Source: Flavobacterium sp. SCGC AAA160-P02 (lineage in GTDB: Bacteria > Bacteroidota > Bacteroidia > Flavobacteriales > Flavobacteriaceae). Taken from it: a stretch of DNA of 64,000 bases. The position numbers and the translations under genes were made by a program. The notes below the pieces were generated by a model. It made no database searches. It was given only the letters and a program-made list of their open reading frames with translations, and was not told the origin of the DNA. Below are positions 1 to 8,730 of the stretch, one piece after another. The stretch covers positions 198,234 through 262,233 of the forward strand of contig KB911090.1 of the NCBI GenBank assembly GCA_000383355.1, read 5' to 3'. Each line of letters starts with the position of its first letter. Positions within the stretch are counted from its first letter, which is position 1.

Positions 1-1038
1 GGAAGTGGTAATCACTTATTAAAATTTGAATCAGCAACTAGTGGAGGTGATGAACAATTAGAATTTACAACAACGGGTACTGACTGGCAAGATATCTCTT
101 TAGACTTTCCCGCAGACGCAACTCAATATGGTAGAATGGTTATTTTTACTGATGCTGGTGACGCAAATGCCGGTGTTTCTGATACTTACTTAATCGATGA
201 TATCGCTGTTGGAGGAGCTAGTAACCCACCAGCATCAGGAAACAGTGTTACTGTTGAAACTTCACAAGAATGGAAAGGTTATGTGAATACTTATAATGTG
301 TCTGATAACGCTTATGCTTTTGGCTTTTCTTATCCTGCTTCAGATCTTAGGGCTACTGCAACTACAACTAGCTTAACACTTGAATCAAATATTGCTATTT
401 GGACTGCTAATGCAACAGATGCTGCTTGGTTTGATCAAGATGCTGCAACTCAAACCGCCATATTATATATTGAAGCAAGTTCTTATATTGAAAGTGCTAG
501 CGCGTATAATGGTTCTGATCTAACTTTCTCTGGTTCTATGACTACAAATGATATTGGAGATGGATACACGTTAAAAGTTTTTATAAAAGCATTGGATCCT
601 AATAACGACTATGCAACAGTTGTAAACAATAGTGCAGATGTTACTGGTAATGACTTTACAATATCAGCTACTGCTGCAGAATTAGCTTCAGGGCTACTTG
701 TACAATATGGTTTTGCACTTACAGGACCACTTACTGATCCTTCTGATACTTCTGGTAGTATAGTTCTAGAAGCTCCAGCTACAGCTGGTGTTAACGAGAA
801 TAACATCATAGATGTTAGTATATATCCTAACCCATCAAGCTCTAATTGGAACTTTAGAACTGGTAATACAGTAATAACTTTAGTTGAGGTTTTTAATTTA
901 TTAGGAAAAAGAGTTGTTTCGCAAAATAACAACAGTACTAATGTTGCTATTTCTACTCAAGGATTAACTAGTGGTATTTATATTGCTAGAATTACTACAG
1001 AACAAGGAACTAAAAGTGTGAAATTAATTAAAGAATAG
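1..1038 (+). CDS. T9SS-secreted protein, 5' end outside window
   Basis: The reading frame is open from the first base of the window, so the start codon and signal peptide lie upstream. The visible part begins in a beta-sandwich, carbohydrate-binding-like segment (LIDDIAVGG near base 200). A Thr/Ser/Asn-rich extracellular region follows. The last ~80 residues are a T9SS type A sorting domain: SIYPNPSSSNW, then VFNLLGKRVV, GIYIARITT and a terminal KLIKE. Such proteins cross the outer membrane by the Por/Spr system and lose the C-terminal domain at the surface. The last 51 codons are almost identical to those of the next gene. The catalytic or binding function is not visible in this fragment. 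Confidence 0.85.
   Translation, partial: GSGNHLLKFESATSGGDEQLEFTTTGTDWQDISLDFPADATQYGRMVIFTDAGDANAGVSDTYLIDDIAVGGASNPPASGNSVTVETSQEWKGYVNTYNVSDNAYAFGFSYPASDLRATATTTSLTLESNIAIWTANATDAAWFDQDAATQTAILYIEASSYIESASAYNGSDLTFSGSMTTNDIGDGYTLKVFIKALDPNNDYATVVNNSADVTGNDFTISATAAELASGLLVQYGFALTGPLTDPSDTSGSIVLEAPATAGVNENNIIDVSIYPNPSSSNWNFRTGNTVITLVEVFNLLGKRVVSQNNNSTNVAISTQGLTSGIYIARITTEQGTKSVKLIKE
886..1038 (+). repeat. Duplicated T9SS tail, copy 1
   Basis: These 153 bases, ending at the stop codon, match 2420-2572 with 9 mismatches counted by eye. Only one mismatch changes an amino acid (Ser to Leu). The downstream terminator palindrome is also identical. Confidence 0.85.
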
Positions 1039-1070
1039 TTTTAAACTTCTTTAATTGAATAGCTTATAAG

Positions 1071-1102
1071 ACGCTCAAAATTTAAATTTTGAGCGTTTTT
1101 TT
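1071..1102 (+). terminator. Rho-independent terminator after first T9SS gene
   Basis: A perfect 26-base palindrome (ACGCTCAAAATTT and its complement) at 1071-1096 is followed by seven T's. It lies 32 bases after the stop codon. The same palindrome recurs at 2604-2629. Confidence 0.85.
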
Positions 1103-1123
1103 ATAATTACTAAAACCTTCAAT

Positions 1124-2572
1124 ATGAAACATATAATTTTACTAATTACCATATTATTATCTTCTATTGGATATGCTCAGCAACAAGAATATCTTTTAGA
1201 TTTTGAACCTAACACACCTTCTGGAGTAGCTTCTAATTGGTATACATTTGATAATAATCCTGCTACTGCTGAAGTGGTAGACAATCCAGATTTAGATGGC
1301 ACAAACGCTACTAATTCAAAAGTTTTAAAAGTAGTTGTTGGTCCAGATAATGCTTTTTATGCAGGTGTTAATAATGCTTGGCAAGAAGGAGTCTTTGGTT
1401 CCTGGCAAATAGAAATGGGAATAGCTAGCAACTTAACCTTAAGTATGGATATCAATAAAAATTATGTTGGTACTGTAGGAATTAAAATGGGGACAAATAG
1501 TGGAGGAACCACATTTCAGATCACAGATCAAAACGTTGGAAATACAGTTGTAAATGAATGGCAAACCTTAACCTGGGATCTTTCAAACATTAACCCCAAT
1601 GGAGATTTAACCAATGTAAATCAAGTGGTTGTATTTGTAGATTGGACCGAAGGTTTGGCCGATAGACCAGAAAATAGCACCATACATATTGATAATATTA
1701 AGTTTAATGCAAAAAAATTAACAGACGCACCACCTGTAGATACTTGTGCTAATGGCATACAAGATAATGATGAGACAGGCATAGATTGCGGTGGTTCCTG
1801 TAATGCTTGTCCAACAAATGCTCCTATTATTATAGAAGATTTTGAGGGTACGCCTCCACAAATTGCTGCTGATAATGGTTTAGGATCTGTAACCATAGTT
1901 ACAGACCCAGAGACTAGTAGTACGAATAGTGAGGTGTTAAAAATAGTTACTTCTAATGCTGGTCTTACATATCAAAATGCACAAGTTTTTTTACAAGATG
2001 ACTATATCCATCTAATTTCAACAAATAAAGTAGTAACGGTAGATGTATATTCTACCTCAGCATTTACAATGCTTGCTAAAGTAGTCGATGCAGTAGGAGG
2101 GACAACTGCAGACGAATCTGCTACAGATTCAAGCCATGGAGGTTCTGGTTGGGAAACACTAAGTTTTGATTTTTCAAACCCTAAAGACGGTACTCCTGCT
2201 GGTGCATTTATTTATGGAAGAATCCTTTTCTTTCCTCTTTGGAACGGAAGTGGCTTTAATGCTTCTGCTGATACCACAACCTATGTAGATAATATTACGG
2301 CACTTAGTTCTGCTACTGCAAGTCTAGATGATAAAAATTTATTTGAATCCAAGGTGTATCCAAACCCTGCTTCAGACACTTGGACAATAAGTACTCAAAA
2401 TAATTTGATTACATCAGTTGAAGTATTCAATTTATTAGGAAAAAGAGTTGTTTTACAAAACAACAACAGCACTAATGTTGCTATTTCTACTCAAGGATTA
2501 ACTAGTGGTATTTATATCGCTAGAATTACTACAGAACAAGGAACTAAAAGTGTGAAGTTAATTAAAGAATAG
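1124..2572 (+). CDS. T9SS type A sorting domain protein with two beta-sandwich modules
   Basis: A 482-residue exported protein with a clear signal peptide (hydrophobic stretch ending GYAQQQ near residue 20). Two similar jelly-roll, carbohydrate-binding-like modules cover about residues 22-198 and 235-390; each carries an aromatic-rich strand and a YVDNI/IHIDNIKF-type closing strand. Between them, near residue 208, sits the Cys-rich linker CANGIQDNDETGIDCGGSC, common in surface proteins of marine Bacteroidota. The C-terminus is a T9SS type A domain (VYPNPASDTW, GKRVV, KLIKE). No catalytic domain is visible, so a binding or adhesion role on polysaccharide is inferred only. It follows a related T9SS gene and has its own terminator. 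Confidence 0.85.
   Translation: MKHIILLITILLSSIGYAQQQEYLLDFEPNTPSGVASNWYTFDNNPATAEVVDNPDLDGTNATNSKVLKVVVGPDNAFYAGVNNAWQEGVFGSWQIEMGIASNLTLSMDINKNYVGTVGIKMGTNSGGTTFQITDQNVGNTVVNEWQTLTWDLSNINPNGDLTNVNQVVVFVDWTEGLADRPENSTIHIDNIKFNAKKLTDAPPVDTCANGIQDNDETGIDCGGSCNACPTNAPIIIEDFEGTPPQIAADNGLGSVTIVTDPETSSTNSEVLKIVTSNAGLTYQNAQVFLQDDYIHLISTNKVVTVDVYSTSAFTMLAKVVDAVGGTTADESATDSSHGGSGWETLSFDFSNPKDGTPAGAFIYGRILFFPLWNGSGFNASADTTTYVDNITALSSATASLDDKNLFESKVYPNPASDTWTISTQNNLITSVEVFNLLGKRVVLQNNNSTNVAISTQGLTSGIYIARITTEQGTKSVKLIKE
2420..2572 (+). repeat. Duplicated T9SS tail, copy 2
   Basis: Second copy of the 153-base segment at 886-1038. It encodes the distal half of the sorting domain and the stop codon. Confidence 0.85.
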
Positions 2573-2603
2573 TTTATTTACCTTTAACTTAATAGTCTTT
2601 AAA

Positions 2604-2635
2604 ACGCTCAAAATTTAAATTTTGAGCGTTTTTTT
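2604..2635 (+). terminator. Rho-independent terminator after second T9SS gene
   Basis: The palindrome at 2604-2629 is identical to that at 1071-1096 and is followed by seven T's. The flanking bases differ, so the stem itself is the conserved part. Confidence 0.85.
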
Positions 2636-2758
2636 ATGATCTTTTAAAAAAGATTTTTGATATTTAAATTTTTTTGTCTTCAAAGGTCTTTTTTATTTTA
2701 ATTAATAGCTACTTGATTGATTTTTGTTACTTTTAAAATTATAATCTAATTCATATTT

Positions 2759-4864
2759 ATGAAAGCTCATATTACTTTATACTTTATGTCTTTTTTATTG
2801 TGTATCGCTTGTTCAAAAAACGATTCTAAAAACACAAAAAAGGGAAATGATCTAGTAAATGAAACTAGCCCTTACCTTCTACAACACGCCTATAATCCTG
2901 TGAACTGGAAAGCTTGGAATGAAGCTACCTTAGATGTAGCAAAAGAACAAAATAAGCTCATTGTTGTTTCTATCGGTTATTCTTCATGCCATTGGTGTCA
3001 TGTAATGGAAGAAGAGAGTTTTGAAAATGATTCTATTGCTAAAATTATGAATGATAATTTCATAAATATTAAAGTAGATAGAGAAGAAAGACCAGATGTA
3101 GATAAAGTATATATGAATGCTGTTCAACTAATGACAGGGAAAGGAGGCTGGCCTCTTAACTGTATTACACTGCCTGATGGAAGGCCCGTTTTTGGAGGAA
3201 CCTACTTTACGAAAGATCAATGGAGTAAAATATTAAAAGATGTTTCTAAACTATATCAAGAAAATCCTCAAAAAGTAGAAGAGTTTGCACAAAGAGTTAC
3301 AGAAGGGATTCAAACTTCTGAATTAATCACGTTAAATAAAGAAGAAGCTGTCTTTAAAAATGAAGATATCATTGCTGCAATTAATCAGTCTAAAGGAAAG
3401 CTAGATACTATTAACGGAAGTTTCATAGGAGCCCCAAAGTTCCCAATGCCAAACTCAATAGACTACCTGCTAAGATATCAGTATCAATTTAATGACCCTG
3501 ACCTAGCTGGGTATATTCAAAACTCTCTCACCAAAATGGCATATGGAGGAATTTATGATCAAATTGGTGGTGGTTTTTCTAGATATTCTGTAGATGATCG
3601 ATGGCACATTCCACACTTTGAAAAAATGTTATATGACAATGCTCAACTAGTTAGCATCTATTCTAAGGCATATCTTCAAGATAAAAATGAACTCTATAAA
3701 AATGTTGTAAAAGAAACATTAGGATTTGTTAATGACGAATTAAATGCCAATAACGGAGCTTTTTATTCTTCTTTAGACGCAGATAGTAAAAATGAAAATG
3801 ATGAATTAGAAGAGGGTGTTTTTTACAGCTGGACTAAACAAGAGCTACAAAGCCTAATTAAAGAGTATGACCTATTTGCAGATTACTATAATGTAAATGA
3901 TTTTGGGTTTTGGGAAAAAGACCTGTATGTTTTAACCCGAAACCAATCTAATATTGAATTTGCTAAAAAAAACAACCTAACCAACAAAGAATTAAACCAA
4001 CAGAAAGCTGATTGGAAAGCTACCCTAACTCTAGCTAGAAATAAACGCAACAAACCAAATTTAGACGATAAAATTCTGACTTCTTGGAATGCCCTAATGC
4101 TTCAAGGATATATAGATGCTTACAGAGCTTTTGATGATAATGAATATTTAGACAAGGCTGTAAAGATTGCAGAATTTCTTGTTAAAAATCAATTAAGAGA
4201 TGATGGAGGCCTAAACCGAAACTTTAAAAATGGTAAGAGTACTATTAATGGATATGCAGAAGATTATGCTACCGTAATACAAGCTTTTATTTCTCTACAC
4301 GAGGTCACTCTAAATGAAAAATGGTTGCTGCTTTCTAAAGAAATAATGGAGTATACAATTACACATTTTTTTGATTCAACCAGTGGAATGTTTTTTTATA
4401 CATCTAACGAAGACCCTAACTTAATAGCTCGTAAAACTGAAGTTATTGATGGTGTCATCTCTTCCTCTAATTCAATCATTGGAAATAATTTATTTAAACT
4501 TGGTCACTATTTTTCTGATAAAAAAATGACTAAAATTTCAGAACAAATGTTAAATAACTTAAAGATAGAAATCACTAAAAACCCTTTGGGATATTCTAAC
4601 TGGATGCATTTAATGACAAATTTAACACAGACTTTTTATGAGGTTGCTGTTGTTGGAGAAAATGCAACTACAATAACTAAAGAATTATTTAAGAAATACT
4701 TGCCAAATATATTAATATCAGCTTCAGACAAAGAATCTGAATTACCTCTACTCGAATATAAATATATAGAAGGTGAAACATTAATTTACGTCTGCGTAAA
4801 TGGTACCTGTAAATTACCTTTAGCAGATATTTCGAAAGCTATTAAAAGTATTAAACGCAACTAG
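2759..4864 (+). CDS. Thioredoxin-domain lipoprotein, DUF255 (YyaL/SPATA20) family
   Basis: A 701-residue protein with a lipoprotein signal peptide (LCIAC, lipid-bearing Cys18), so probably anchored in the cell envelope. Near residues 38-165 is the DUF255 thioredoxin-like domain with NPVNW and the signature SCHWCHVMEEESF (Cys77/Cys80), followed by DREERPD. The rest resembles the alpha/alpha six-barrel of the family (PKFPMP, HFEKMLYDNAQL, LDADS, LTSWNALML). Full length for the family is about 670-700, so it looks intact. The exact reaction is not established; a redox or sugar-epimerase-like role is suggested for relatives. Many relatives are cytosolic, so the lipobox is a notable variant. It is a single gene. 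Confidence 0.85.
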   Translation: MKAHITLYFMSFLLCIACSKNDSKNTKKGNDLVNETSPYLLQHAYNPVNWKAWNEATLDVAKEQNKLIVVSIGYSSCHWCHVMEEESFENDSIAKIMNDNFINIKVDREERPDVDKVYMNAVQLMTGKGGWPLNCITLPDGRPVFGGTYFTKDQWSKILKDVSKLYQENPQKVEEFAQRVTEGIQTSELITLNKEEAVFKNEDIIAAINQSKGKLDTINGSFIGAPKFPMPNSIDYLLRYQYQFNDPDLAGYIQNSLTKMAYGGIYDQIGGGFSRYSVDDRWHIPHFEKMLYDNAQLVSIYSKAYLQDKNELYKNVVKETLGFVNDELNANNGAFYSSLDADSKNENDELEEGVFYSWTKQELQSLIKEYDLFADYYNVNDFGFWEKDLYVLTRNQSNIEFAKKNNLTNKELNQQKADWKATLTLARNKRNKPNLDDKILTSWNALMLQGYIDAYRAFDDNEYLDKAVKIAEFLVKNQLRDDGGLNRNFKNGKSTINGYAEDYATVIQAFISLHEVTLNEKWLLLSKEIMEYTITHFFDSTSGMFFYTSNEDPNLIARKTEVIDGVISSSNSIIGNNLFKLGHYFSDKKMTKISEQMLNNLKIEITKNPLGYSNWMHLMTNLTQTFYEVAVVGENATTITKELFKKYLPNILISASDKESELPLLEYKYIEGETLIYVCVNGTCKLPLADISKAIKSIKRN

Positions 4865-4880
4865 AAAAGTACTGATAGTG

Positions 4881-5858
4881 TTATTTATATCTTTCTAATA
4901 AACGATACTGTTCTTCAATAGCGGCTTTAAATTCTGTTTTTAGGTTTTTAATTAAGTCACTTACACTTGGTGAATCTTTAATTGTGGAAACTCCCTGACC
5001 AGCAGACCAAATAGTAGCCCATGCCTTGGCTTCGTCTTCTTGAGCTGTTAACTCTTCGCCAAAATCAACTTTTACTTTTCTACTTAACATCTCTTCTGTT
5101 ATACCCATAGCTTGAAGACTAGGTCCTAAAAAATTTGCAGGAACTCCAGAAACAGCTGCAGTATATACAATATCACTAGCCCCTGCCTCAATAATCATAT
5201 TACAATACTCCTCTGGCGCCTTACTTTCTTTAGTATTAATAAAACGAGTTCCCATGTACGCTAAATCTGCTCCCATTTGCATCGCAGAAGCGATATCTCT
5301 TCCTGTACTTATACAACCAGAAAGTAATATTGTCTTCTTAAAAAAAGATTTTATTTCAGAAACTAATGGCATCGGGTTTATAGTTCCTGCATGGCCTCCT
5401 GCCCCAGCAGAAACTAGAATTAAGCCATCTACACCTGCTTCTTGTGCTTTCTCTGCATGTCTTTTTTTAATAATGTCGTGAAACACTAGACCTCCGTAAC
5501 TATGTACGGTATCTACCAGTTCTGAAACCGCACCTAATGAGGTAATAATTAATGGTATTTTATGCTTTACACAAATAGCTAAATCTGCTTCTAATCTGGG
5601 GTTAGATCGGTGTACTATTAAATTTACTCCAAAAGGAGCTGGTTTTTTGCCTGTTGCTTTTTCATAAGCAGACAACGCCTCTTTTATTTCTATAATCCAC
5701 GCTTCAAAACCCTCAGATGTTCGTTGATTTAATGCTGGAAAAGTTCCAACAATACCGCTTTTACAACATTCAATAACTAATTGTGGTCCAGATATTAAAA
5801 ACATTGGAGCCGCTATTGCTGGGATTGATAATTCGTTTATAAATGATGCTTTACTCAT
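4881..5858 (-). CDS. Nitronate monooxygenase (2-nitropropane dioxygenase family)
   Basis: A 325-residue FMN-dependent TIM-barrel protein. The N-terminus has the usual PAIAAPMFLISGP. SAGAGGHAG at about 151-158 holds the conserved His and the phosphate-binding Gly residues, and LLSGCISTGRDIASAMQMGAD plus MGTRF complete the FMN site. The family oxidises alkyl nitronates such as propionate 3-nitronate to carbonyl and nitrite; several members sit in lipid or ring-degradation loci with unknown true substrates. It is divergent from the SDR gene at 6160 across a 301-base gap. The start at 5858 precedes MSKASFINEL. Family is sure; substrate is not. Confidence 0.88.
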   Translation of the reverse strand: MSKASFINELSIPAIAAPMFLISGPQLVIECCKSGIVGTFPALNQRTSEGFEAWIIEIKEALSAYEKATGKKPAPFGVNLIVHRSNPRLEADLAICVKHKIPLIITSLGAVSELVDTVHSYGGLVFHDIIKKRHAEKAQEAGVDGLILVSAGAGGHAGTINPMPLVSEIKSFFKKTILLSGCISTGRDIASAMQMGADLAYMGTRFINTKESKAPEEYCNMIIEAGASDIVYTAAVSGVPANFLGPSLQAMGITEEMLSRKVKVDFGEELTAQEDEAKAWATIWSAGQGVSTIKDSPSVSDLIKNLKTEFKAAIEEQYRLLERYK

Positions 5859-6159
5859 GTTGAAGGTTTTTATTTTAATAGTAAAATGAAAATTTTAATT
5901 TTTGTTAAAGTTATAGAAAAAAAAAGGGTTTTTTAGAACTACAGAACAAGGTTAACATCTCAAATTTATCCTTTATTTTTTAAATTATAAACTACTAATT
6001 TTCAGAATATTATATGATTTAACAACATGTTATTGAATGAATTTTATATCTAAGTTATTTATAATGCTCCTTTTTTAATCACCAAAAATGAACAGTATTC
6101 ATTATATTTAACCAATACTTTATCCATTTTATTTACAAATCAAAAAAGACTCATAAGAA
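5859..6159. other. Divergent intergenic region, nitronate monooxygenase / SDR
   Basis: A 301-base gene-free stretch between divergent starts, very AT-rich. For the leftward gene there is a possible -7 box reading TAAATTTG on the minus strand (5961-5968). For the rightward gene no good TAnnTTTG box was found. A short inverted repeat (ATGAA-N5-TTCAT, 6088-6102) lies 57 bases before the SDR start and could be an operator. I see no small ORF or RNA gene in it. Confidence 0.5.
6088..6102. promoter_or_regulatory. Possible operator: inverted repeat upstream of SDR gene
   Basis: The sequence ATGAACAGTATTCAT has arms of 5 bases (6 with the flanking A/T at 6087/6103) around a 5-base spacer. Size and position fit a dimeric regulator site such as a TetR-type acyl-CoA sensor. 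No regulator gene is adjacent, so this is only a candidate. Confidence 0.25.
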
Positions 6160-6900
6160 ATGAAAAGATTAGAAGGACAAATAGCAATTGTAACTGGAGG
6201 TGCAAGAGGGATTGGTGAAGGAATTTGTGATGTGTTTTGTAAAGAAGGGGCCATCGTTGCCTTATGGGATGTATTAGACGGGCAAGCAACGGTAGAGAAA
6301 GTCTCTAAAAATGGTGGACGTATTTTTTATCAAAAAGTAGACGTTACCAATCAAGAATCTGTAGATACTGCTGTGGCAGAAATTATCGAAAAACATCAAA
6401 AAATAGATATCTTAATTAACAATGCTGGTGTTATTAGAGATCGATCGTTTTTAAAAATGACAAGAGAAGAATGGGATGTTGTCATGTCTGTAAATGTAGA
6501 TTCTCTTTTTATTACCGCTAAAGCTGTTGTTCCGCATATGAAAGCTGCAAATTATGGTAGAATTATTTCAGCGTCTTCTATAAATGCATATCAAGGAGCA
6601 TTTGGGCAGGCAAATTATTGTGCTAGTAAAGCAGCAATTGTTGGATTTACACATTCATTATGTAAAGAGGTGGGTAAATATAATATTACAGTTAATGCAG
6701 TTGCGCCCGGTTTTATTAAGTCTGAAATGTCAGACTCTATGCCAAACGAAGTAATAGAAGCAGGAATTGCAATGATCCCTGTAAAACGTATTGGAACTCC
6801 AGAAGATATGGGCTATGCTTATTTATTTTTAGCTTCTAAAGAAGCTGGCTTTGTGAGTGGTCATACACTTCATGCCAATGGAGGGTCTATGCCATCCTAA
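6160..6900 (+). CDS. SDR oxidoreductase, FabG/PhaB-like 3-oxoacyl reductase
   Basis: A 246-residue classical short-chain dehydrogenase. It has the nucleotide-binding TGGARGIGEG near residue 13 and the NNAG motif. The catalytic Ser lies in SASSINAYQGAFGQ, followed by YCASK (Tyr-x3-Lys), and VAPGFIKSEM is near residue 185. The sequence resembles FabG and acetoacetyl-CoA reductase PhaB, which use NADPH to interconvert 3-oxoacyl and (R)-3-hydroxyacyl thioesters. Housekeeping fatty acid synthesis genes lie elsewhere in this window (15.5-17 kb). The next genes are a MaoC-crotonase fusion and a thioesterase, so a CoA-linked role is more likely than ACP-linked synthesis. That context argument is inference. 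Confidence 0.88.
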   Translation: MKRLEGQIAIVTGGARGIGEGICDVFCKEGAIVALWDVLDGQATVEKVSKNGGRIFYQKVDVTNQESVDTAVAEIIEKHQKIDILINNAGVIRDRSFLKMTREEWDVVMSVNVDSLFITAKAVVPHMKAANYGRIISASSINAYQGAFGQANYCASKAAIVGFTHSLCKEVGKYNITVNAVAPGFIKSEMSDSMPNEVIEAGIAMIPVKRIGTPEDMGYAYLFLASKEAGFVSGHTLHANGGSMPS

Positions 6901-6950
6901 AAAATTACACCTAATTAGTTCAAAAAAATACTTAAAAATATCCGATAATT

Positions 6951-8279
6951 ATGGAAGAACAACAAATGAGTCAGAAAGCGTATGCAACAGAGATTCCGAA
7001 TCTATCGGATTTAAAAAACTACATAGGCAAAGAATTGGGGCTATCTGATTGGACAACCATTTCTCAAGACCAAATAGACACTTTTGCAAGAACTACAGAT
7101 GACAATCAGTGGATTCATATTAATCCAGAAATGGCAGAAAAACATTCTCCTTATAAAAAACCAATTGCTCATGGGTTTTTAATCCTTTCATTGGCTTCTA
7201 AATTCTGTTTTGAAACAGTAAAGCTCTTAGATGTTAGCATGGGAGTAAACTATGGCTTAGATAAGGTGCGTTTTATGAATGCAACAGTTGTAGGGTCTCT
7301 AGTAAGGGCTAGAGTTTCTTTACTTACCGCAGAAGATGTTCCTGGAGGCTTACGCTATAAGATGAAGCTTGTCTTTGAGTTAAAAGGACAAGAAAAACCA
7401 GCCTGTGTTGCAGAATTTATTGCACAAGCCTACACAGATTCGTCAAAGAAAAAAAACGAGACTGCTTCTACAGAAAGTACACAAAATTTAAATGCCTTAA
7501 AAACTGATTGTGTATTATACAAAAAAGAGGGAGATATTGCTATTGTAACTTTAAATAGACCTGAAAAATACAATGCAGTAAATGACGATTTAGTTGACGG
7601 CATTAACGAATCTATTGCAAAGGTGCAAAAAGACGATAGTATCCGGGCTATGGTAATTACTGGGGCAGGGAAAGGATTTTGTTCTGGAGCCGACATGAAT
7701 ACTTTTGGAAATATTACTCCTGATGAAGGAAGAACATATCTCACAAATACCTATGGGCCGTTAATGCGAAATTTAACAACACTCAAAAAACCAATTATAG
7801 CAGCAATAAACGGAACAGCTGCTGGTGTTGGAGCATCTATTGCCTTAGCCTGTGACTTCCGAGTAATGTCTGAAAATAGTGGCTTGTTGTACGCCTTTAT
7901 CAATATAGGTTTAGGGCCAGATGGTGGAGCTAGTTGGTTGCTAGCGAGACAAGTAGGTTACAGTAGAGCCTTGCAAATTGCTGTGGAGGGTGAAAAAATA
8001 AAAGGAGAAGAATGTCATAGACTTGGTTTAACCAATAAACTAGTTGAAGACGGTGAAATTGTAGCATCAGCTATAGATTGGGCGCATCGAATTGCAAAAC
8101 TACCAACCTTGGCTGTAGGAATTACCAAAGAAGATATGTTTCATGCCATGGACAATGATTTGTATAGCACAATTGCATATGAAGCAGAAAGACAAACAGC
8201 CGCCTTTGCAAGTCACGATTTAGTTGAGGGTGTCTCTGCGTTTTTACAAAAAAGGAAACCAAAATTTATTGGGAAGTAA
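6951..8279 (+). CDS. Bifunctional MaoC-like hydratase / PaaG-like crotonase fusion
   Basis: A 442-residue protein with two separate acyl-CoA domains. Residues ~17-165 are a MaoC hot-dog domain; its R-hydratase dyad is visible as Asp51 and His56 in TDDNQWIHIN, followed by KPIAHGF. A short polar linker (~166-180) leads to a crotonase domain, ~182-442, with oxyanion-hole segments GKGFCSGADM and NGTAAGVGAS and the segment GLGPDGGASWLL. The last resembles PaaG-type isomerases with a catalytic Asp rather than classical enoyl-CoA hydratase with two Glu. Predicted roles are (R)-specific hydration of 2-enoyl-CoA plus double-bond isomerisation. It starts 50 bases after the SDR gene. A second possible start is at 6966. 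Confidence 0.85.
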   Translation: MEEQQMSQKAYATEIPNLSDLKNYIGKELGLSDWTTISQDQIDTFARTTDDNQWIHINPEMAEKHSPYKKPIAHGFLILSLASKFCFETVKLLDVSMGVNYGLDKVRFMNATVVGSLVRARVSLLTAEDVPGGLRYKMKLVFELKGQEKPACVAEFIAQAYTDSSKKKNETASTESTQNLNALKTDCVLYKKEGDIAIVTLNRPEKYNAVNDDLVDGINESIAKVQKDDSIRAMVITGAGKGFCSGADMNTFGNITPDEGRTYLTNTYGPLMRNLTTLKKPIIAAINGTAAGVGASIALACDFRVMSENSGLLYAFINIGLGPDGGASWLLARQVGYSRALQIAVEGEKIKGEECHRLGLTNKLVEDGEIVASAIDWAHRIAKLPTLAVGITKEDMFHAMDNDLYSTIAYEAERQTAAFASHDLVEGVSAFLQKRKPKFIGK

Positions 8280-8280
8280 G

Positions 8281-8724
8281 ATGATAAATTTGGAAGAAAA
8301 ACCAATAAAACGGTCAGATTATAAATACTTTCTTGCCATTACAACACGTTGGTCAGATAATGACATTTATGGTCATGTAAATAATATCGTGTATTACTCT
8401 TATTTTGATACGGCCGCTAATCAATATTTAATAGATCATGCAGAATTAGATATTCAAAATGCACCAATTGTTGGGTTTGTGGTTCACTCTCATTGCGATT
8501 ACATAAAACCCATTGCATATCCAGATAAAATTGAAGCCGGCTTATTTGTAAAAAAATTAGGAAATAGTGCTGTAACTTACGGCATAGGTATCTTTAAAAA
8601 AGGAGAAAATAGCACTTGTGCTTTTGGAGAATTTGTCCATGTTTTTGTAAATAGAGAAACCAATCAATCAATAGCAATTCCTTTAACTATTAAAGAAGCA
8701 TTACAAAAATTAGTATCACATTAA
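8281..8724 (+). CDS. Acyl-CoA thioesterase, 4HBT/YbgC-like hot-dog family
   Basis: A 147-residue single hot-dog domain protein. The signature TTRWSDNDIYGHVNNIVYYS carries the catalytic Asp of 4-hydroxybenzoyl-CoA thioesterase-like enzymes (RxxDxDxxGHVNN). Such proteins release free acids from acyl-CoA or aryl-CoA. I chose the ATG at 8281, one base after the fusion gene's stop codon. The in-frame ATG at 8224 would add 19 residues encoded inside the upstream gene and unlike the family. The tight spacing implies one transcript with SDR and MaoC-crotonase. It ends 6 bases from the convergent alkB. Confidence 0.85.
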   Translation: MINLEEKPIKRSDYKYFLAITTRWSDNDIYGHVNNIVYYSYFDTAANQYLIDHAELDIQNAPIVGFVVHSHCDYIKPIAYPDKIEAGLFVKKLGNSAVTYGIGIFKKGENSTCAFGEFVHVFVNRETNQSIAIPLTIKEALQKLVSH

Positions 8725-8730
8725 TTTGGC

